A stretch of DNA of 64,000 bases, taken from NCBI GenBank assembly GCA_025024175.1, contig QCXZ01000137.1, positions 78,926,680 through 78,990,679 of the forward strand, read 5' to 3'. Positions 33,300 through 45,240 of the stretch are shown here, piece after piece (position 1 is the first letter of the stretch; the number at the start of each line of letters is the position of its first letter). Position numbers and translations under genes: made by a program. This DNA comes from Rhyzopertha dominica (taxonomy: Eukaryota; Arthropoda; Insecta; Coleoptera; Bostrichidae). The notes below the pieces were generated by a model. It saw nothing but the letters and a program-made list of their open reading frames with translations. It was not told the origin of the DNA and did not search any database.

Positions 33300-33990
33300 G
33301 AAAGAGCTGTCTGTGTTTAATTTTTTGAAGAAACAAACACCATTTCCCAATGGAGGTTTCGTCACTTGTTCTGTATGGTTGCATAATAGTCATAGATTAA
33401 TTTTTCTTTATGTGATGGTCGTATTCAGCATCCGTTACACATTTTAATGGGCTGCTTTCATCTTGTTTAATATTACATTCAGCATAATTTTTGAAAGAAA
33501 ATTTTTCAGATACTGAAGAAACAACAAATAAATCCAGTAGTAGCTCGTGTTTATTTTCAGAATTGCTAAATTCATCTGGATTTGGGATGAACAGTCTTCG
33601 TTTGTAGCTTCCATTTCAGAGCCAATAATACTCTCATTGATGTCTTCTTATTCTAAGTCACTTACTAACTGAGAATAATCCACTACTCTAAGTGTTAATG
33701 GTACAGAACATTTGTAATAATAATCTTTCAGTGTAGGGAGCCTGAGAGCTGTGTACAACTTTTTAATATATGAGTCCTTATTCGATATTCTTGGAAATTC
33801 AATATCTGGTAGCTTACACATCGATATGTCATTTTGCAAATCAACTCTTTCAAGCTTTTTAAAAATGCTAATCAAACCGTTGTTAATGACATGTTGTTTT
33901 CCGGGCTGCTTCCCACGGTGCTTATTTGACCGAGTATATCCACTTTATTTAACAAAAAATACAGTGGATATACTTGGACTTAGAAGAAGA
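33300..33990 (-). pseudogene. Unrecognised coding remnant with the KNYAECNIK motif, copy 1
   Basis: Minus-strand frames give LISIFKKLERVDLQNDIS and MCKLPDIEFPRIS (33875-33648). Then, in another frame, VSEKFSFKNYAECNIK followed by SSPLKCVTDAEYDHHIKK (about 33540-33390), and then TSIGKWCLFLQKIKHRQLF (about 33370-33310). The KNYAECNIK stretch recurs at 53580-53694 with matching flanks at DNA level, so this is a repeated coding family. I do not recognise the protein. The frames are broken, so it is presumably a transposon-derived relic. Confidence 0.45.
33930..33976. repeat. Perfect 12-bp stem hairpin
   Basis: AGTATATCCACT (33933-33944) and AGTGGATATACT (33963-33974) form a perfect stem around an 18-nt AT-rich loop. 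Pairing extends to about 15 bp with one mismatch. It lies just upstream of the unrecognised coding remnant and may be part of that element's end. Confidence 0.5.
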
Positions 33991-33999
33991 ATAAAATAA

Positions 34000-35540
34000 A
34001 CTAAATTATGCAAACTTGACGAAAAGGTTAATTAATATTGTGAACTTTATTCTAACAAAAGTCGCCGTGAAGTAACACCCCCGCATTCAGAACCGAAAAC
34101 TGGGTATCTGTATCTGAACCGTATCAAAAAGTTGTCGACCCGTCTCGTAGCGTGACCTAAAACAAAACTTTCGGCTCTCGAATCATAGAACGCCGAGCGC
34201 TACGGTGTTCACCCCTACGCCCGATTTTCCAAATGAATTATTGTTTTGATCCTGACTATGAAGCCTCAAATTGCGCTGCAGGCTCCATTGATTGAAGAGT
34301 TCAAACGCTATTTTACCCACATTGACTTTTTTACATGCCGCCGATGCGAGAGCAGATTAAAATCTAATTCCTATGCGATTTTATGGAACAGGATCGCGAG
34401 CCCTTAATGAAACTCTATGTAGTTAGTTACTAGAAAAGATAACACTGTGTTAATGCCTACATGACACTACTAGAGGTAAATAATATGTGAATAAATAAAT
34501 GTGCGAACTCGATTATCCTAAAAAACGAACTGGAGCATAACAATAAGAAAGTACACACATACAAAATTCAAAGCGCCTAACACCCAAACAAAGTGAAAAA
34601 ATTCTAATCACTAAACAATTAACCCATTGCTTTTAAATTCATATAAAAACAAATTAAATTAAATAAAATAAAATTCATTGATCAACAGAAACAATTGTCT
34701 TCATGGCATTTTAAAGCAATGTTTTCATTGTAGGTTTATGTAAATATTCCACATTTTCTGAGAAAATCCTTAGCAATTATTAAAGTATGTTCTCTTTACT
34801 CAAAAACACGACTTAGCAGCACCGTTTTGGTGTAAGCAAATACGCAGTTTCTACACAAGGTAGTTCATAATTTATCATTATAGATTCAATCTAATTTGCC
34901 CGATATTGTATTACTGTTGGATAGTTAGAATTAATGAACAAAGTTGATGCAGAAATTTGATACACTTCTGTTTATACGCTAACGAGTTTACTAAGTTCTT
35001 GAAATTGTATAATGATGGCTGCTTTATAACTACGTAGTATACATGTACTTTAAATCTAATAAGTAATATTACGTTTTGTTTGGTCCATGTATTTTTTTGT
35101 ATAACTAGAGCATTAATTGCATAAACTCCAGATTTTTTAAAGATGTCCTCTTTATTTAGTGTTAGCTTATATGATATTACAAAAAAATAAATGTAAAAAG
35201 GAAATTTTGGAATTTGATTTTTATGCAAATTTTCTATGCAATAGTTTACATAGGTATTCTATACCACAATATCCATTAGTACTTTTTGTTCGTTTTCCAG
35301 GTAGCTTAAGAAAAGTAAGAAAGATAAAAGAGTGTTTATCAATGCCCATTTGTTCGATACATAATTTTGTTAACTAAAACTCAACTCAATAGGTTATTTT
35401 ATTCTAGAAAATCCTCAAACATTCTAGTGATTGTGTTACTGGCTGGATTCGACACCAAAAGATACTAGTTTGTGATCGTGTTTTTTAATTTATTTTTGTC
35501 TAGAAAACGGTTTATTCTTATCATTACAGACTTATGTGTG
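34000..35540. other. Non-coding sequence, GC-richer near 34080-34400
   Basis: The first 400 bp are GC-richer and free of recognised repeats. The rest is AT-rich. Short open frames on opposite strands near 34911-35377 overlap and have no domain. Confidence 0.3.
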
Positions 35541-36766
35541 TACACCTAAAAATTGTCTTATTTACAAAATTGTAAATTCGGTAAAATTTATAGACAAGTG
35601 TATTTCACAATTTTTATCTAGAACTCATATTTGACTCTTGCAAATAACCTTCTCTAATAAGTCGTTGTCAAATGGTTTCCAAGTTTAATTGATGCCATGT
35701 GCGTTTTAAAGCTGTAACTGCAACATTCTTGATTTTACCAATCGTTGTGTTAGGGCGGATGTAGCTTTAAAAGATTATCGTGGTCAGGATGAGTCATAAC
35801 ACGATTTCTGCTTATAGTTTAGCTCTTCTACCTTTTCCTATAAAGATTGTTCAACTAACTACTGTTATATGGCATCACATCAGAATCTGTCATATATTCG
35901 GTGATAACTAAATTCACATTACATTTTAACAAATAATACAAAAAAAACTAAAAAAAGTCAATTTATTTAAGATAAGCTTTAGGAATCCAGTAAAAGCATT
36001 ATCAGCACGAATTAAAACCCGGTGTGTTGTTAAAAATGTAATTAATTATCTTTAAGTTTACTTAAATGAAACTTAATTTGGTTAAAATATTAAGTAGTAG
36101 GTTAATTTTTGAGAGCAATGCACTGGCGATTTAAGAAGGTTGGCTTGACGCATAATGCTGAGGCATTTGTCATTCTGAGTTTTGATAATGTTAGTTACCA
36201 TCGAGTCTCTTTTCCTGGAAAGTAAAAATTCTGCAATTATATCTTTAGCAGCTATACATATGCACTCCCAGCCTAAATTTCTAAAGCTTCTGGTGTGAGA
36301 AGTTGAAACTGTACTAAAAACGCATCTATTGATGCATTAGTCTTTGATATGCGTTAATTGTGAATCACAAATCGTTCTCCTATTAGTAGAACTTTTAAGG
36401 TGAAATTTATGTTCCTTTGGTACTTCTTCCCAAATCAACTTATTTTTTGTTAAACGCCAGAGCGATGCAACTGAATGCGCCTGACCTAACGGAGTTCAGC
36501 AATAACGGATTTAGTAATAAAAGGGTTTTGTATGATCATTGTACATAGAAAACATATGAATAATTTGGGTCTTNATTTTACAGAAGATGTTTTGAGTCAC
36601 CTTGCAGAAAATTCACGAAGATTATTTATGAAATAAATACTTTATTAATTACTTAAGTAACTATATCTTATAAACATTTATTATTTCTATTTATGTTGAA
36701 TTATATCTACAGGACGTTCCTGCTTTGCCTCCCCTAGACCAAAAGCTGGGTACGCCCATGTCTGCG
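35540..36766. repeat. Dispersed repeat family, copy 1
   Basis: This 1.2-kb stretch is similar in the same orientation to 45330-46817 plus 49199-49615. Shared landmarks in order are AAAATTTATAGA.AAG, CAGAACTCAT.TTTGAC, AGCACGAATTAAAAC, GACGCATAATGCTG, AGTAGA..CTTAAGGTGAAA, and the end AGACCAAAAGCTGGGTACG, CCCATG. No protein is recognised. The sharp right end suggests a transposon terminus (reversed: CATGGGCGTACCCAGC). The left limit is approximate. Confidence 0.75.
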
Positions 36767-37044
36767 ATATTAAAATTTATAAACAATCACAAATTTGAAG
36801 ATAATATATACACACAAAAAAGGGTTATTAAAATGATTAGTCGAAAAAAAAATAACTCGTTACTTTTGAGTTTTAACGAAAATGATATAGGCATTTGTGG
36901 CATTAATCTTTTGAGTAGAATCATCCCCTTCATTTTTTGCTCATCATTTCCGGGTAGCTTGTAAAAACAAATTGTTTTTAACACCTCACAACACTACGTT
37001 CGTGATGTTTGATTGTTTTTACTAATTTACTTTAGTTATACTTG

Positions 37045-37085
37045 TTAAACCACTGAAGAAGGCCGTGCAACAGTTGAAATCCTGA
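37045..37085 (+). repeat. Decayed hammerhead-like motif
   Basis: CTGAAGAAGGCC (fits CUGANGA) is followed at the expected distance by GAAATCC, but stem II is no longer paired. It resembles the Penelope-type ends elsewhere in the window in a degraded form. Confidence 0.2.
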
Positions 37086-37211
37086 CATTTGATTTTTCCA
37101 ATAGTAGATTTAAAAAGTAGGATTGAAAACAAGTGTTTTGTTACCTATTAATATTTAATGGCTTCCAAAAACTCTACTGTACATAAAATATTGAGCTGTC
37201 CACTTTACATA

Positions 37212-38841
37212 CACTGCTCCACAAAAATATACGTCCACTTGAAAATTTCGTATATTTTCCAAAAAAAGTGTAACATTATACATATTTTTAATTCAGTGAG
37301 TTACTTTGAAGCAAAATATTGTATTTCAGACAAAAAGTCGTAAGTACATACAAAATGGCGCTGAAAGACATGTTTATACCGCAATTAGCTTGCACAAAAA
37401 TATACGTCCAGTTCTAAAAAAACTCAATTCAGGCAAATTAATATTAGCGATACGTATCCTAAACATGAGCGCAAGGATCGGCCTAGCCATGATCAAGCTC
37501 GGCAATAATGTTTTGTTTCCTCCTGTCATTTTATATTAAAATGGCACGAGGAAAGTTACTTTCTGAGGTTGAAAAGACCGAGATACTCATTCATCACGGA
37601 TACGGACGCTCAAATCGCTGGATAGCAAGGAAACTAAATCGAAGTCATGATGTCATTAATTCGTTTTTGAAGAACCCTGACGAATATGGGACAAAGAAGT
37701 CGCCTGGGCGGCCACAGAAACTTAGCGGCCGAGAAAAACGACGTGTTGTGGCTGCTGCTTCAAACTCGATGCTTTCTTGTGCAGAAATAAGAAATCTGCT
37801 AGAACTCAATGTGTCACGCGAAACGGTAAGACGTACTATTCATAACAGTGGTGTAATTAAAAGATCGAAAATGCTTACCGCTCCTGCACTGACAGACATT
37901 CACAAAATGCGGCGGTTGGAGTTCGCGCGGCAAAATCTTCGGACAGATTTCACTCTGGTAATGTCACTTAAGTTTTACTGACTACCTCGTTATTTTTACA
38001 CATTTTCAATTTAGTTTATTTGGTCTGATGAGAAAAAATGGAATTTAGACGGGCCTGATGGATGTAACTCCTACTGGAGGGACTTGCGGAAAGAACCGCG
38101 AATTTTTTNCCGGCGCAATTTTGGTGGCGGAACCGTGATGGTTTGGGCGGCATTTAGCGCCCACGGAAAATTGCGTTTGGCATTTCCATCGGCCCGGATG
38201 AACTCCGAAGAGTATCAGGAACTGCTAGAGGGTTGTTTAGTGCCATTTCTAGAGGCTCACCTGGACGTGCCCTTAAGTTTCCAGCAAGACAACGCGCCGA
38301 TTCATGTGTCCAGAAGCACATTAAACTGGTTCGCCGCCGCGCAAGTGCCACTTGTGCAATGGCCAGCGCGTTCGCCAGATTTAAATATTATTGAAAACGT
38401 TTGGGGAATCCTTGCGCGTCGGGTTTATGCCCATAATCGCCAATACCAAAGTGTACGAGAATTAAAAGAAGCGATACTGTCCACCTGGGACAATCTGGAA
38501 GAAGATTTACTAAGGCGCCTAGTTGCGTCTATGGACAACCGTCTATTTCAAGTCATACAGCGCAACGGAGGTGCCACAGACTATTAAAAGTTATTTTTTG
38601 TTATTTTGTTCGGTATTAAATAAATTTAACAGTTTCCTTTGACTGGACGTATATTTTTGTGCGAGCCAATTGCGGTATACATATGTCTTTGGGCGCCATT
38701 TTGTATGGATTTACGACTTTTTGTCTGAAATATGATATTTTGCTCCAGAGTAACTTACTTCATTAAAAAAATGTATAATGTCACGCTTTTTTGGAAAAAA
38801 TACGAAATTTTCAAGTGGACGTATATTTTTGTGGAGCAGTG
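37212..38841 (+). mobile_element. Tc3-like transposon, 1.63 kb, possibly intact
   Basis: The ends are TA-flanked (37210-37211 and 38842-38843). The inverted repeats are about 200 bp long (37212-37411 and about 38642-38841). Within each repeat the 18-bp block CACAAAAATATACGTCCA occurs twice: outer at 37220 and 38833 reversed, inner at 37393 and 38661 reversed. This is the IR/DR arrangement of transposase-binding sites. One transposase gene lies inside, with a short intron. No disabling lesion is seen apart from one ambiguous base. Confidence 0.92.
37541..38587 (+). CDS. Tc3-like DD34E transposase with a 57-nt intron
   Basis: Exon 1 is 37541-37957 (139 codons from ATG) and exon 2 is 38015-38587. 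The intron 37958-38014 starts GTAATG and ends TTTCAATTTAG in phase 0. The joined frame is open for 329 residues, the usual length of Tc3-type transposases. Exon 1 has two helix-turn-helix units joined by a GRPQK hook (SPGRPQKLSGREKRR). Exon 2 opens with FIWSDEKKWNLDGPDG (first catalytic aspartate), then QQDNAPIHVS (second), then SPDLNIIENVWG (glutamate), with 34 residues between the last two. The single ambiguous base at 38109 leaves one residue undefined. Function is cut-and-paste transposition of the surrounding element. The intron is predicted from splice signals and the restored frame only. Confidence 0.9.
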
Positions 38842-38877
38842 TATATTCATAAATACCATTTGTAGACTTAGTTGTCT

Positions 38878-38916
38878 GACGATGTAACTAATTCAAGTTC
38901 GAAAACCTGCCATCAC
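38878..38916 (+). repeat. Decayed hammerhead-like motif
   Basis: CTGACGA (fits CUGANGA) is followed by a weak 4-bp stem AACT / AGTT and then CGAAAACCTG. Spacing is off by a few bases. It is a possible degraded Penelope-type end on the right flank of the Tc3-like element. Confidence 0.2.
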
Positions 38917-38919
38917 ATC

Positions 38920-39960
38920 AAAAGTAGGAATTTGAAGATTCTCAAATTTTCTTCTTGTATATCATCATAAATTTAATATTCACATTGAAATGCGCTCGTA
39001 TTTTATAATCTCTTGAACTTGCGATCTTCTACGAGGGAACTAGCAACTATCTACGAACAAACGACATACCTTTGCACATAAGCTGACTAGAAACGAACGA
39101 AGAATTTCTACTCGAAAAGTTATTGCAGTTTCTGAGCAACACACAAAACGAGGCACAAGCGCGCGGTCCGAAAACTTGGGCGCGCAAAGAAATCGCGAAC
39201 TTCCCAGCGGGACTGAAAAGAAAAAAAAAGAAGGAACGAAAACAACCAAAACAGAAAGCGAAAACTCAAAGTGAGGGCGGCTCTCTCAGAACGTTAACGT
39301 ACTGCAAAACAATCTCATAAGGAACATGGTCTCTCGCGCACATCTCAGGTGTCCCAGGGAACGGAATTGTGGGACGCCCGACGTGGAATGAAGCGTGCGG
39401 CCCGACGCCGCGCTATTTCAATTTTCAAACGCCAGAAGACGCAAGCGCATGTTTTTCCGGGAATTACATCCGAATTTTATTTCGACGCTATTAAATTTTA
39501 GCTGGCGCTGCGATGGTTGCTGATTTTAATTGAAATTTGGAGGGATTGGATTACCGGCATTAAATAACCTGTAACCGTCCGTGTCTGCTTTTTTTCAACG
39601 CGTTTTTATTGCCCAGAAGGGAATCTCGATTAGAAGAGGTTTAAAGCAGGTCGTACAAGTTGTATTTTATTGTCATAAGTTTTTTCCTACCACTTTAACA
39701 CCCTTATGTGAAGGAGGAAAGTGACCATTTACTTGCTTAGGTAGGAACAAACTTTTTCGTGTATTTGATATAAATTCACAATATTGTTTAACACAAAATA
39801 GTTAAGAAAAGTGGGACTTTTCTTGCTAGCTACACTTTTTTTAATTCGTTTATTAGGATAAATGTTAAGTGTACAATTGCTTAAATTATTAAACACTATA
39901 CTAGAAGCTGTGCAAAGGGACTCAGACACTGATAAATTGGAGTTCATTCCTCCACTTAAT
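38920..39960. other. Non-coding sequence with a GC-rich segment
   Basis: The stretch from about 39040 to 39560 is among the most GC-rich of the window (for example GTGCGGCCCGACGCCGCGC near 39400). It has no credible reading frame: frames on both strands are open only because the sequence is purine-rich. A host non-coding function is possible but unproven. Confidence 0.3.
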
Positions 39961-39967
39961 GTTTTGG

Positions 39968-41642
39968 ATAGAGTATCAAGAAACGATCTATGAGACTCTA
40001 TATACGAACAACCGATTACCGCTCACAATTACCTGAAGCTGTCGTAAATAACAGACGGTTTTTTTTTTGAAATCAATGAGCATCACTTGGTATTATTATT
40101 TGAACTACAAATATTTCTCATCTAATAGCTTTTAATGTATGACTAAATCGTATTCTTTCCTAATTTAATGAGTAGTATCTATTTTTATAACCATGAATGG
40201 TAAACATTCCAATTTCAATGCGGCAGCCCATACTTTCTTTGATCGCGGTGTGCAATCGTTGTCTACCCTGTTTCTTCAAAGGTTAAAATTTTCTTTTAAT
40301 CCGGAGGGTCAAAAACCTAGTTTCTACCTGTATATTTTTTTGGAAATAAGAAGAAACCGGAACTATTCTACTCCTACTATAAACGGTATTGAAAGCATAT
40401 GTGTTTACTTATATTTTAAAGTTTTACAGCATATAAGCGTACCAAGTGCAATATTTTTACTTATTCAGTCAAACCTACATATAGGCTTACATTTAGCCAC
40501 TTATTAAGAGGCGTTTGTGACAAATACATTTCGTAGTGCAACTGGTCAAACAGATTATTGCTGATTTTAAACCGTGGGGCAACTGAGTACCTCCGAAACA
40601 ATTAAATATGTTCATTCTTATCAGGATCTATCGCGGCATATACCTGAGTGCTTAATTGACTGCTGGGATCATACCCTGCAAAAGTATGTTAAAACCATTG
40701 GCTTTCCAGTAAAAAATGTGGAGAAGAAGCAATGCCTGATGGAAAGTCAGGTAATAAGAAAGTGGAGATACGATTATTTAAAATCTATAAAAATGCATAG
40801 GCAGGAAAATCGTCCGATATTTTTTCTCGTACGATACCCATGATACAATACAAAATGGATGGGTTGATTACTCAAGGAAGTGCAACGTCACTATTCCGGC
40901 GTCAAAAGGAAAATAATAATGATTCTACACGCAGGAGGTGAAAATGGTTTCGTTACTGGAGTCCTGCATCTGGGATGTAAAAACTTAAAAGAAGCAAGCG
41001 CCGATTATCATTCCGATATGAACGCGGAAGCGTTTGAAAATTGGTTCAAAAACATTTTATTGCCCAAATTGGCACCAGACAGCGTCATAGTAATGGACAG
41101 CGCTAGTTACCATTCGGAGCAACTGGATAAAATTCCATATACAACAACTAATAAGGCAACCATTCAAGAGTTTTTAAGAAAAGAAGACTTATATTTCGAA
41201 GAGGATCCCACAAAAAAACAATTGTTGGAAGTGCTTGGCACAAAAAAGATTTCGAACAAATTTAAAATTGACATTCTCGCTTCTGAATGTGGACACACCA
41301 TTCTACGATTACCCCCATATCATTGCATTTTCTACCCCATTGAAATGATAAGGGGGCAGTTGAAACAAAGAATTCGACGAGGGAACACCGGTGGAAAATT
41401 TAGCAAAGAAATGCGGCTAAAAATTAGACACGAAGCTGAAATAACAAGTGTCTATGCATGGAGAAATTCAGTGCGGCATGTACTGGACTTTGACAATCGG
41501 TACAGAGCGAATCATGTACAAGAATTAATAATGGAAGTTAATCGTAATTTTAGTAGTGAAAGTGATAGTGAGTAATTTTCTTTAGTTTGTGACTTTTGTA
41601 ATGCGCTTATTAACAAGCTGTAATGAACATAATCGATACAGT
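39968..41642 (+). mobile_element. IS630-like DDE element, longer copy
   Basis: It aligns in opposite orientation with 15206-16475. The left end (GTATCAAGAAACGATCTATGA) matches the ends of that copy. The right end seems cut off at about 41642, because similarity to the 15-kb copy stops and no inverted terminus follows. This copy retains the N-terminal and linker region that the 15-kb copy has lost. Confidence 0.7.
40574..41575 (+). pseudogene. IS630-like DDE transposase, two frame changes
   Basis: The frame 40574-40843 encodes the DNA-binding-to-catalytic junction (SQVIRKWRYDYLKSIKMHRQ, ENRPIFFL). A frame change at the first catalytic region (about 40830, DDTHDTIQNGWVDYSRK) and a second near 40910 lead into 40880-41575. 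This carries the second aspartate (VIVMDSASYHSEQL) and the glutamate (LPPYHCIFYPIEMIRGQLK). The stop follows SSESDSE. Compared with the 15-kb copy it has an extra linker (FEEDPTKKQLLEVLGTKKIS), probably the ancestral state. The conserved W of IEMIW is R here. Confidence 0.85.
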
Positions 41643-41644
41643 GT

Positions 41645-43136
41645 TGTTTCTATGTCGTGTAATGTAACTACTAAGATATGCCCGCAATGTCCGTGCAATG
41701 CTATTATTGTCACAACCTTCATATGGAGAAAGTTGCTATCAGGGTCATTATTAATGAAATTCTTCACATTGTTCATTGATAACCTTTTTGACTTTTTTGC
41801 GACATAACCGTCATTTTGACGTTTACGATATGCCAGCAATATTTTGTAAGCAGAAATATCGACGTTTTTGTTTAACTGTATAGTGCTTCGTAGCATTGAA
41901 TACACAGACCAGAGTGTTGAAGCTTTAAGAGTTTTCACCTGTAAGAATATTTAAAATTAGTTCTTGTAATTAATTTCATATATGAAACAAACCTTTTCAC
42001 AAAAGTACGCAATTAGAACGTTTTCATTTACTCCTTGCACATTTTTTTGCATATCTCCAGAGACAAAATTGTTGGCAAACTTTTTCGTATTTTGCTTTAG
42101 ACTATGTAGGTAGCANACTTGACTCTGCTTCTGATACTAGTTCCAAAATTTCATCTTTAATTTCACTGAATTGATTCATTTTGCATTTTGCAGGAAAGCT
42201 TCATCACGAATTATTTATTTATTATTGTGGTTATGTTTCTATGTCGACAAGTGTACACAACTCGACACATTATTTTGAGAACAGGAAAAAAATTTTATTT
42301 TCTAGCTTGTGAAAACTTGATTCACGAGCGCAGTTTGTGTTTTTATTTTAATTATATTATTTTACCTTAAATACTTCAAGTACGGTCCACTTGAAATATT
42401 CCCTTTCGGTTGGTGTAGTTGACAATATCGATGTCTACTACCAGTTTATTACGGGGCCTGCTTTGAGGGGGTGGAATACCAATAAATGTACATTTTTATA
42501 CAACTTGAGATACACGAGTAATTAATATACGAAATATATTTCATATAATTTAGAATTACAGTTAAGGATAAACTACGGCTGAATACTGAATTTACTGTTC
42601 TGTAGAAAGAATCAGAACGTACGTGTTTACTACTCAAACTACATTGTAAGGATATTGAATTGGCCTCAGTCCTCAGTTGCGTGTGGATAACTACATTCAA
42701 TGTATTGACTACACATATTTTATACCGTGGTGACACTATAATAATTTAGTTGCTCGCGGCGGCGACAACATAAATTCCATTAGAAAAGTAAAGANCACGC
42801 CTTTAGTTGTTGGGCTCAATGTAAATATTGCGTACATGTGATATCTACAACTTTTTATCTGTAGTTTAGCATTTCCTTTCGTTTCATTAAATTGCTGTGT
42901 TCGTACTCCTTTAGCCTTATTTCAGTACTTGAAAGGACCGTATTTTATGATTCATAGTTTTGTAGCTTACAACTAAGTCAAATATTTCACTAATAATTAA
43001 TAAAAATGTCGCTACTTTCAATGAGAATGACATTAAAGACGGCCATGCATAAATAATGTAATAACAATAAAATGACTATAACATTAAAAAGCGACCGAAC
43101 TAAAAAAATTATAAAGTACATTTAAAGTAACATTAA
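41645..43136. other. AT-rich spacer, no gene recognised
   Basis: Short open frames on both strands near 41582-41938, 42188-42370 and 42449-42736 carry no domain. Ambiguous bases occur at about 42115 and 42795. No transposon ends are supported. Confidence 0.3.
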
Positions 43137-44293
43137 AGACAACGTTTTCCAAATAGAAGAGCTCCTGCCGATACAATTTTCAAGAGACTTGAATTAACTT
43201 TAAGGACAAACTGGCCACCACTGAAAAAGTCAAGAGAAAGGACAGCAACAGGCCGTGACAATGAAACTAGGGTATTGGAAATGATTGATGAAAATCCTCA
43301 TATTAGTCAAAGGGTAGTCTCAAGAGCAACCGGTATTAGTCTGTCTTCAGTACACCGAATAATTAAAGGCAATCAATTTCATCCGTATCACTAGCAATTG
43401 GTTCAGGCCTTAAAGTAGACAGATTATCCTAAAAGACTCGCTTTTTGTAACTTTTTTCGGGAACACCAAAATTTGAATGTGAGAGTTTATGACAACTTTT
43501 TCTTCTCAGATGAAGTAAGATTTTCTAATAATGGTGGAGTTAACAAACATAACATGCATTATTATGCGCAAGAAAATCCACGTTGGATTTGAGAAGGACA
43601 TTTTCAAACTATCTACTCGACGAATATCTGGTGCGGAATATAGGGGAATCAAACTGTTGGGCCCTATTTTTTTCGCGATAGTTTAAACGGCAATACTTCT
43701 CCAAAATGTAAATTTATAAGTAAGACAAGATCTATGGTTCCAACAAGATGATGCATCTGCGCAATATCATAGACTAGTGCGAAATCATCCTGATTTGGTT
43801 TTGCCTAACCGATGAATAGGAAGAGGTTCAATTAATCCTTGGCCACTGAGAAGCCCCGACCTTACTCCTTTGGATTGTTATCTGTGGAGAATGGTAAAAG
43901 AGCAAGTATACCAAACACCAATTGAAAGTGCAGAACATTTAGAAAATAAAATACGTGATGCATGTAGATCCATCACTCCAGAAATGTTAATGCGTGTTAA
44001 AAGATCGTTTTGGGCACGAATTCAAGCTTGTGAAAACAGCGGAGGGCGACATTTTGAGCATTTATTACATTAATGTTATTGAATAAACATTTTTCAAAAA
44101 TAAAATTTGTTTTACAATACCGAATTTACTTAAAGCAACTGATTGAAGTTTATGTCAAAATTTACGAATTTATACAGCTATCTATGTTTTATATTTTTTA
44201 AGACAATGAACAATTATCAATGTTACTCTGCAAATGTATTTTGGGTTGCAGTTTTAATTTGGTCAGGGTCATTATCATTCGTGAAATATCCTG
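43137..44293 (+). mobile_element. DD41D element, copy B, 5'-truncated
   Basis: Similarity to copy C begins abruptly inside the transposase at 43137 (GACAACGTTTTCC, equal to 62203 in copy C), so the left terminal repeat is absent. The right end is complete (AAATATCCTG then TA). The coding region contains QRVVSRATGISLSSVHRII, the second-aspartate region (QQDDASAQYH, with D where the relatives have G), and SPDLTPLDCY. It has several stops. A block present in copy C (about 62745-62780) is missing near 43690. Confidence 0.88.
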
Positions 44294-45240
44294 TATATGA
44301 CATCTGCTTGTCACCTAGATTTGTTTGCTCATAATACTACTAGTTGGCATTGTTGTAGGTATTTTCTAAAAATTGCAAGGTAGGGAAACGTCTATTGCTG
44401 CAAATATTTTTGCATCGTTTTTTTAAATATCTGTCAGGCAAATGATATTTTCCAGAAATATGGCATCGTAGACGATTTCAACATTATATTAAATTAAAAA
44501 GGGACGTGGTAAGAATGCCATACACTAGAGAGGCGTGAAACATGAACGATATTAAAAAAACATTTTGAAGATGTTTTAGGAAAAGTATATAGACTGAAAA
44601 TTTGACTGTATTAGTGCTCCTTTTTGTTTTGCATTTTGATCGAGCTCACCTTAATTTTATGATATTTTGGAACATCATTTATTTCCCGGCCTTCATACAG
44701 CAGCGATACGAAATGAACCCAATCAAGTGCAGTTGACTAGTAGTTGGGGTCGATTTACGTTTTCTGACGGAATATTAATTACGAAATCGTAGATCTTCAG
44801 GTCCGGCGGACAATAGATCAAATTAAAAACAGGTGCCGTGCTGGGAATGTGTGATCCGATCCTGATTAATGGGACTATGTGAAGAACTAATGGTTTTGAA
44901 TCCCGAATAAACTTGCACAAGAGCTCTAATAAGGGTGATTCCGCTCACGTTTGCGCTGCCGCCCTTGAGGCGTGTTATCGCACGTTTGCGCTACGGTATG
45001 AATTAAATAAACGGCACTCCGGTTACTATTGTTTTTTCGTTTAATTTCGGCGCTGTTTTTGCCGCTTCGGAGCTTGATTAACGCTATCATAATTGAAATT
45101 TATGTTTATGGTTTTTTAGAAACTGCGTAGGCGCATTACACGTTAATGTGAATGCTACTGGCTAATATTTGAAAAAAAATTATTCGGTATTGTTGGGGAC
45201 ACCCAGGTAGTGATAGGTTTGTTGAATAGGCCATGTAGAT
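44294..45240. other. Non-coding sequence, GC-richer near 44880-45080
   Basis: No gene is recognised. The segment 44880-45080 is GC-richer and unrelated to the repeats I can identify. Confidence 0.3.

Noticed and set aside
39123..39320. Lysine-rich 65-codon plus-strand frame
   Set aside because: A purine-rich tract gives a low-complexity peptide. No domain or start context supports it.
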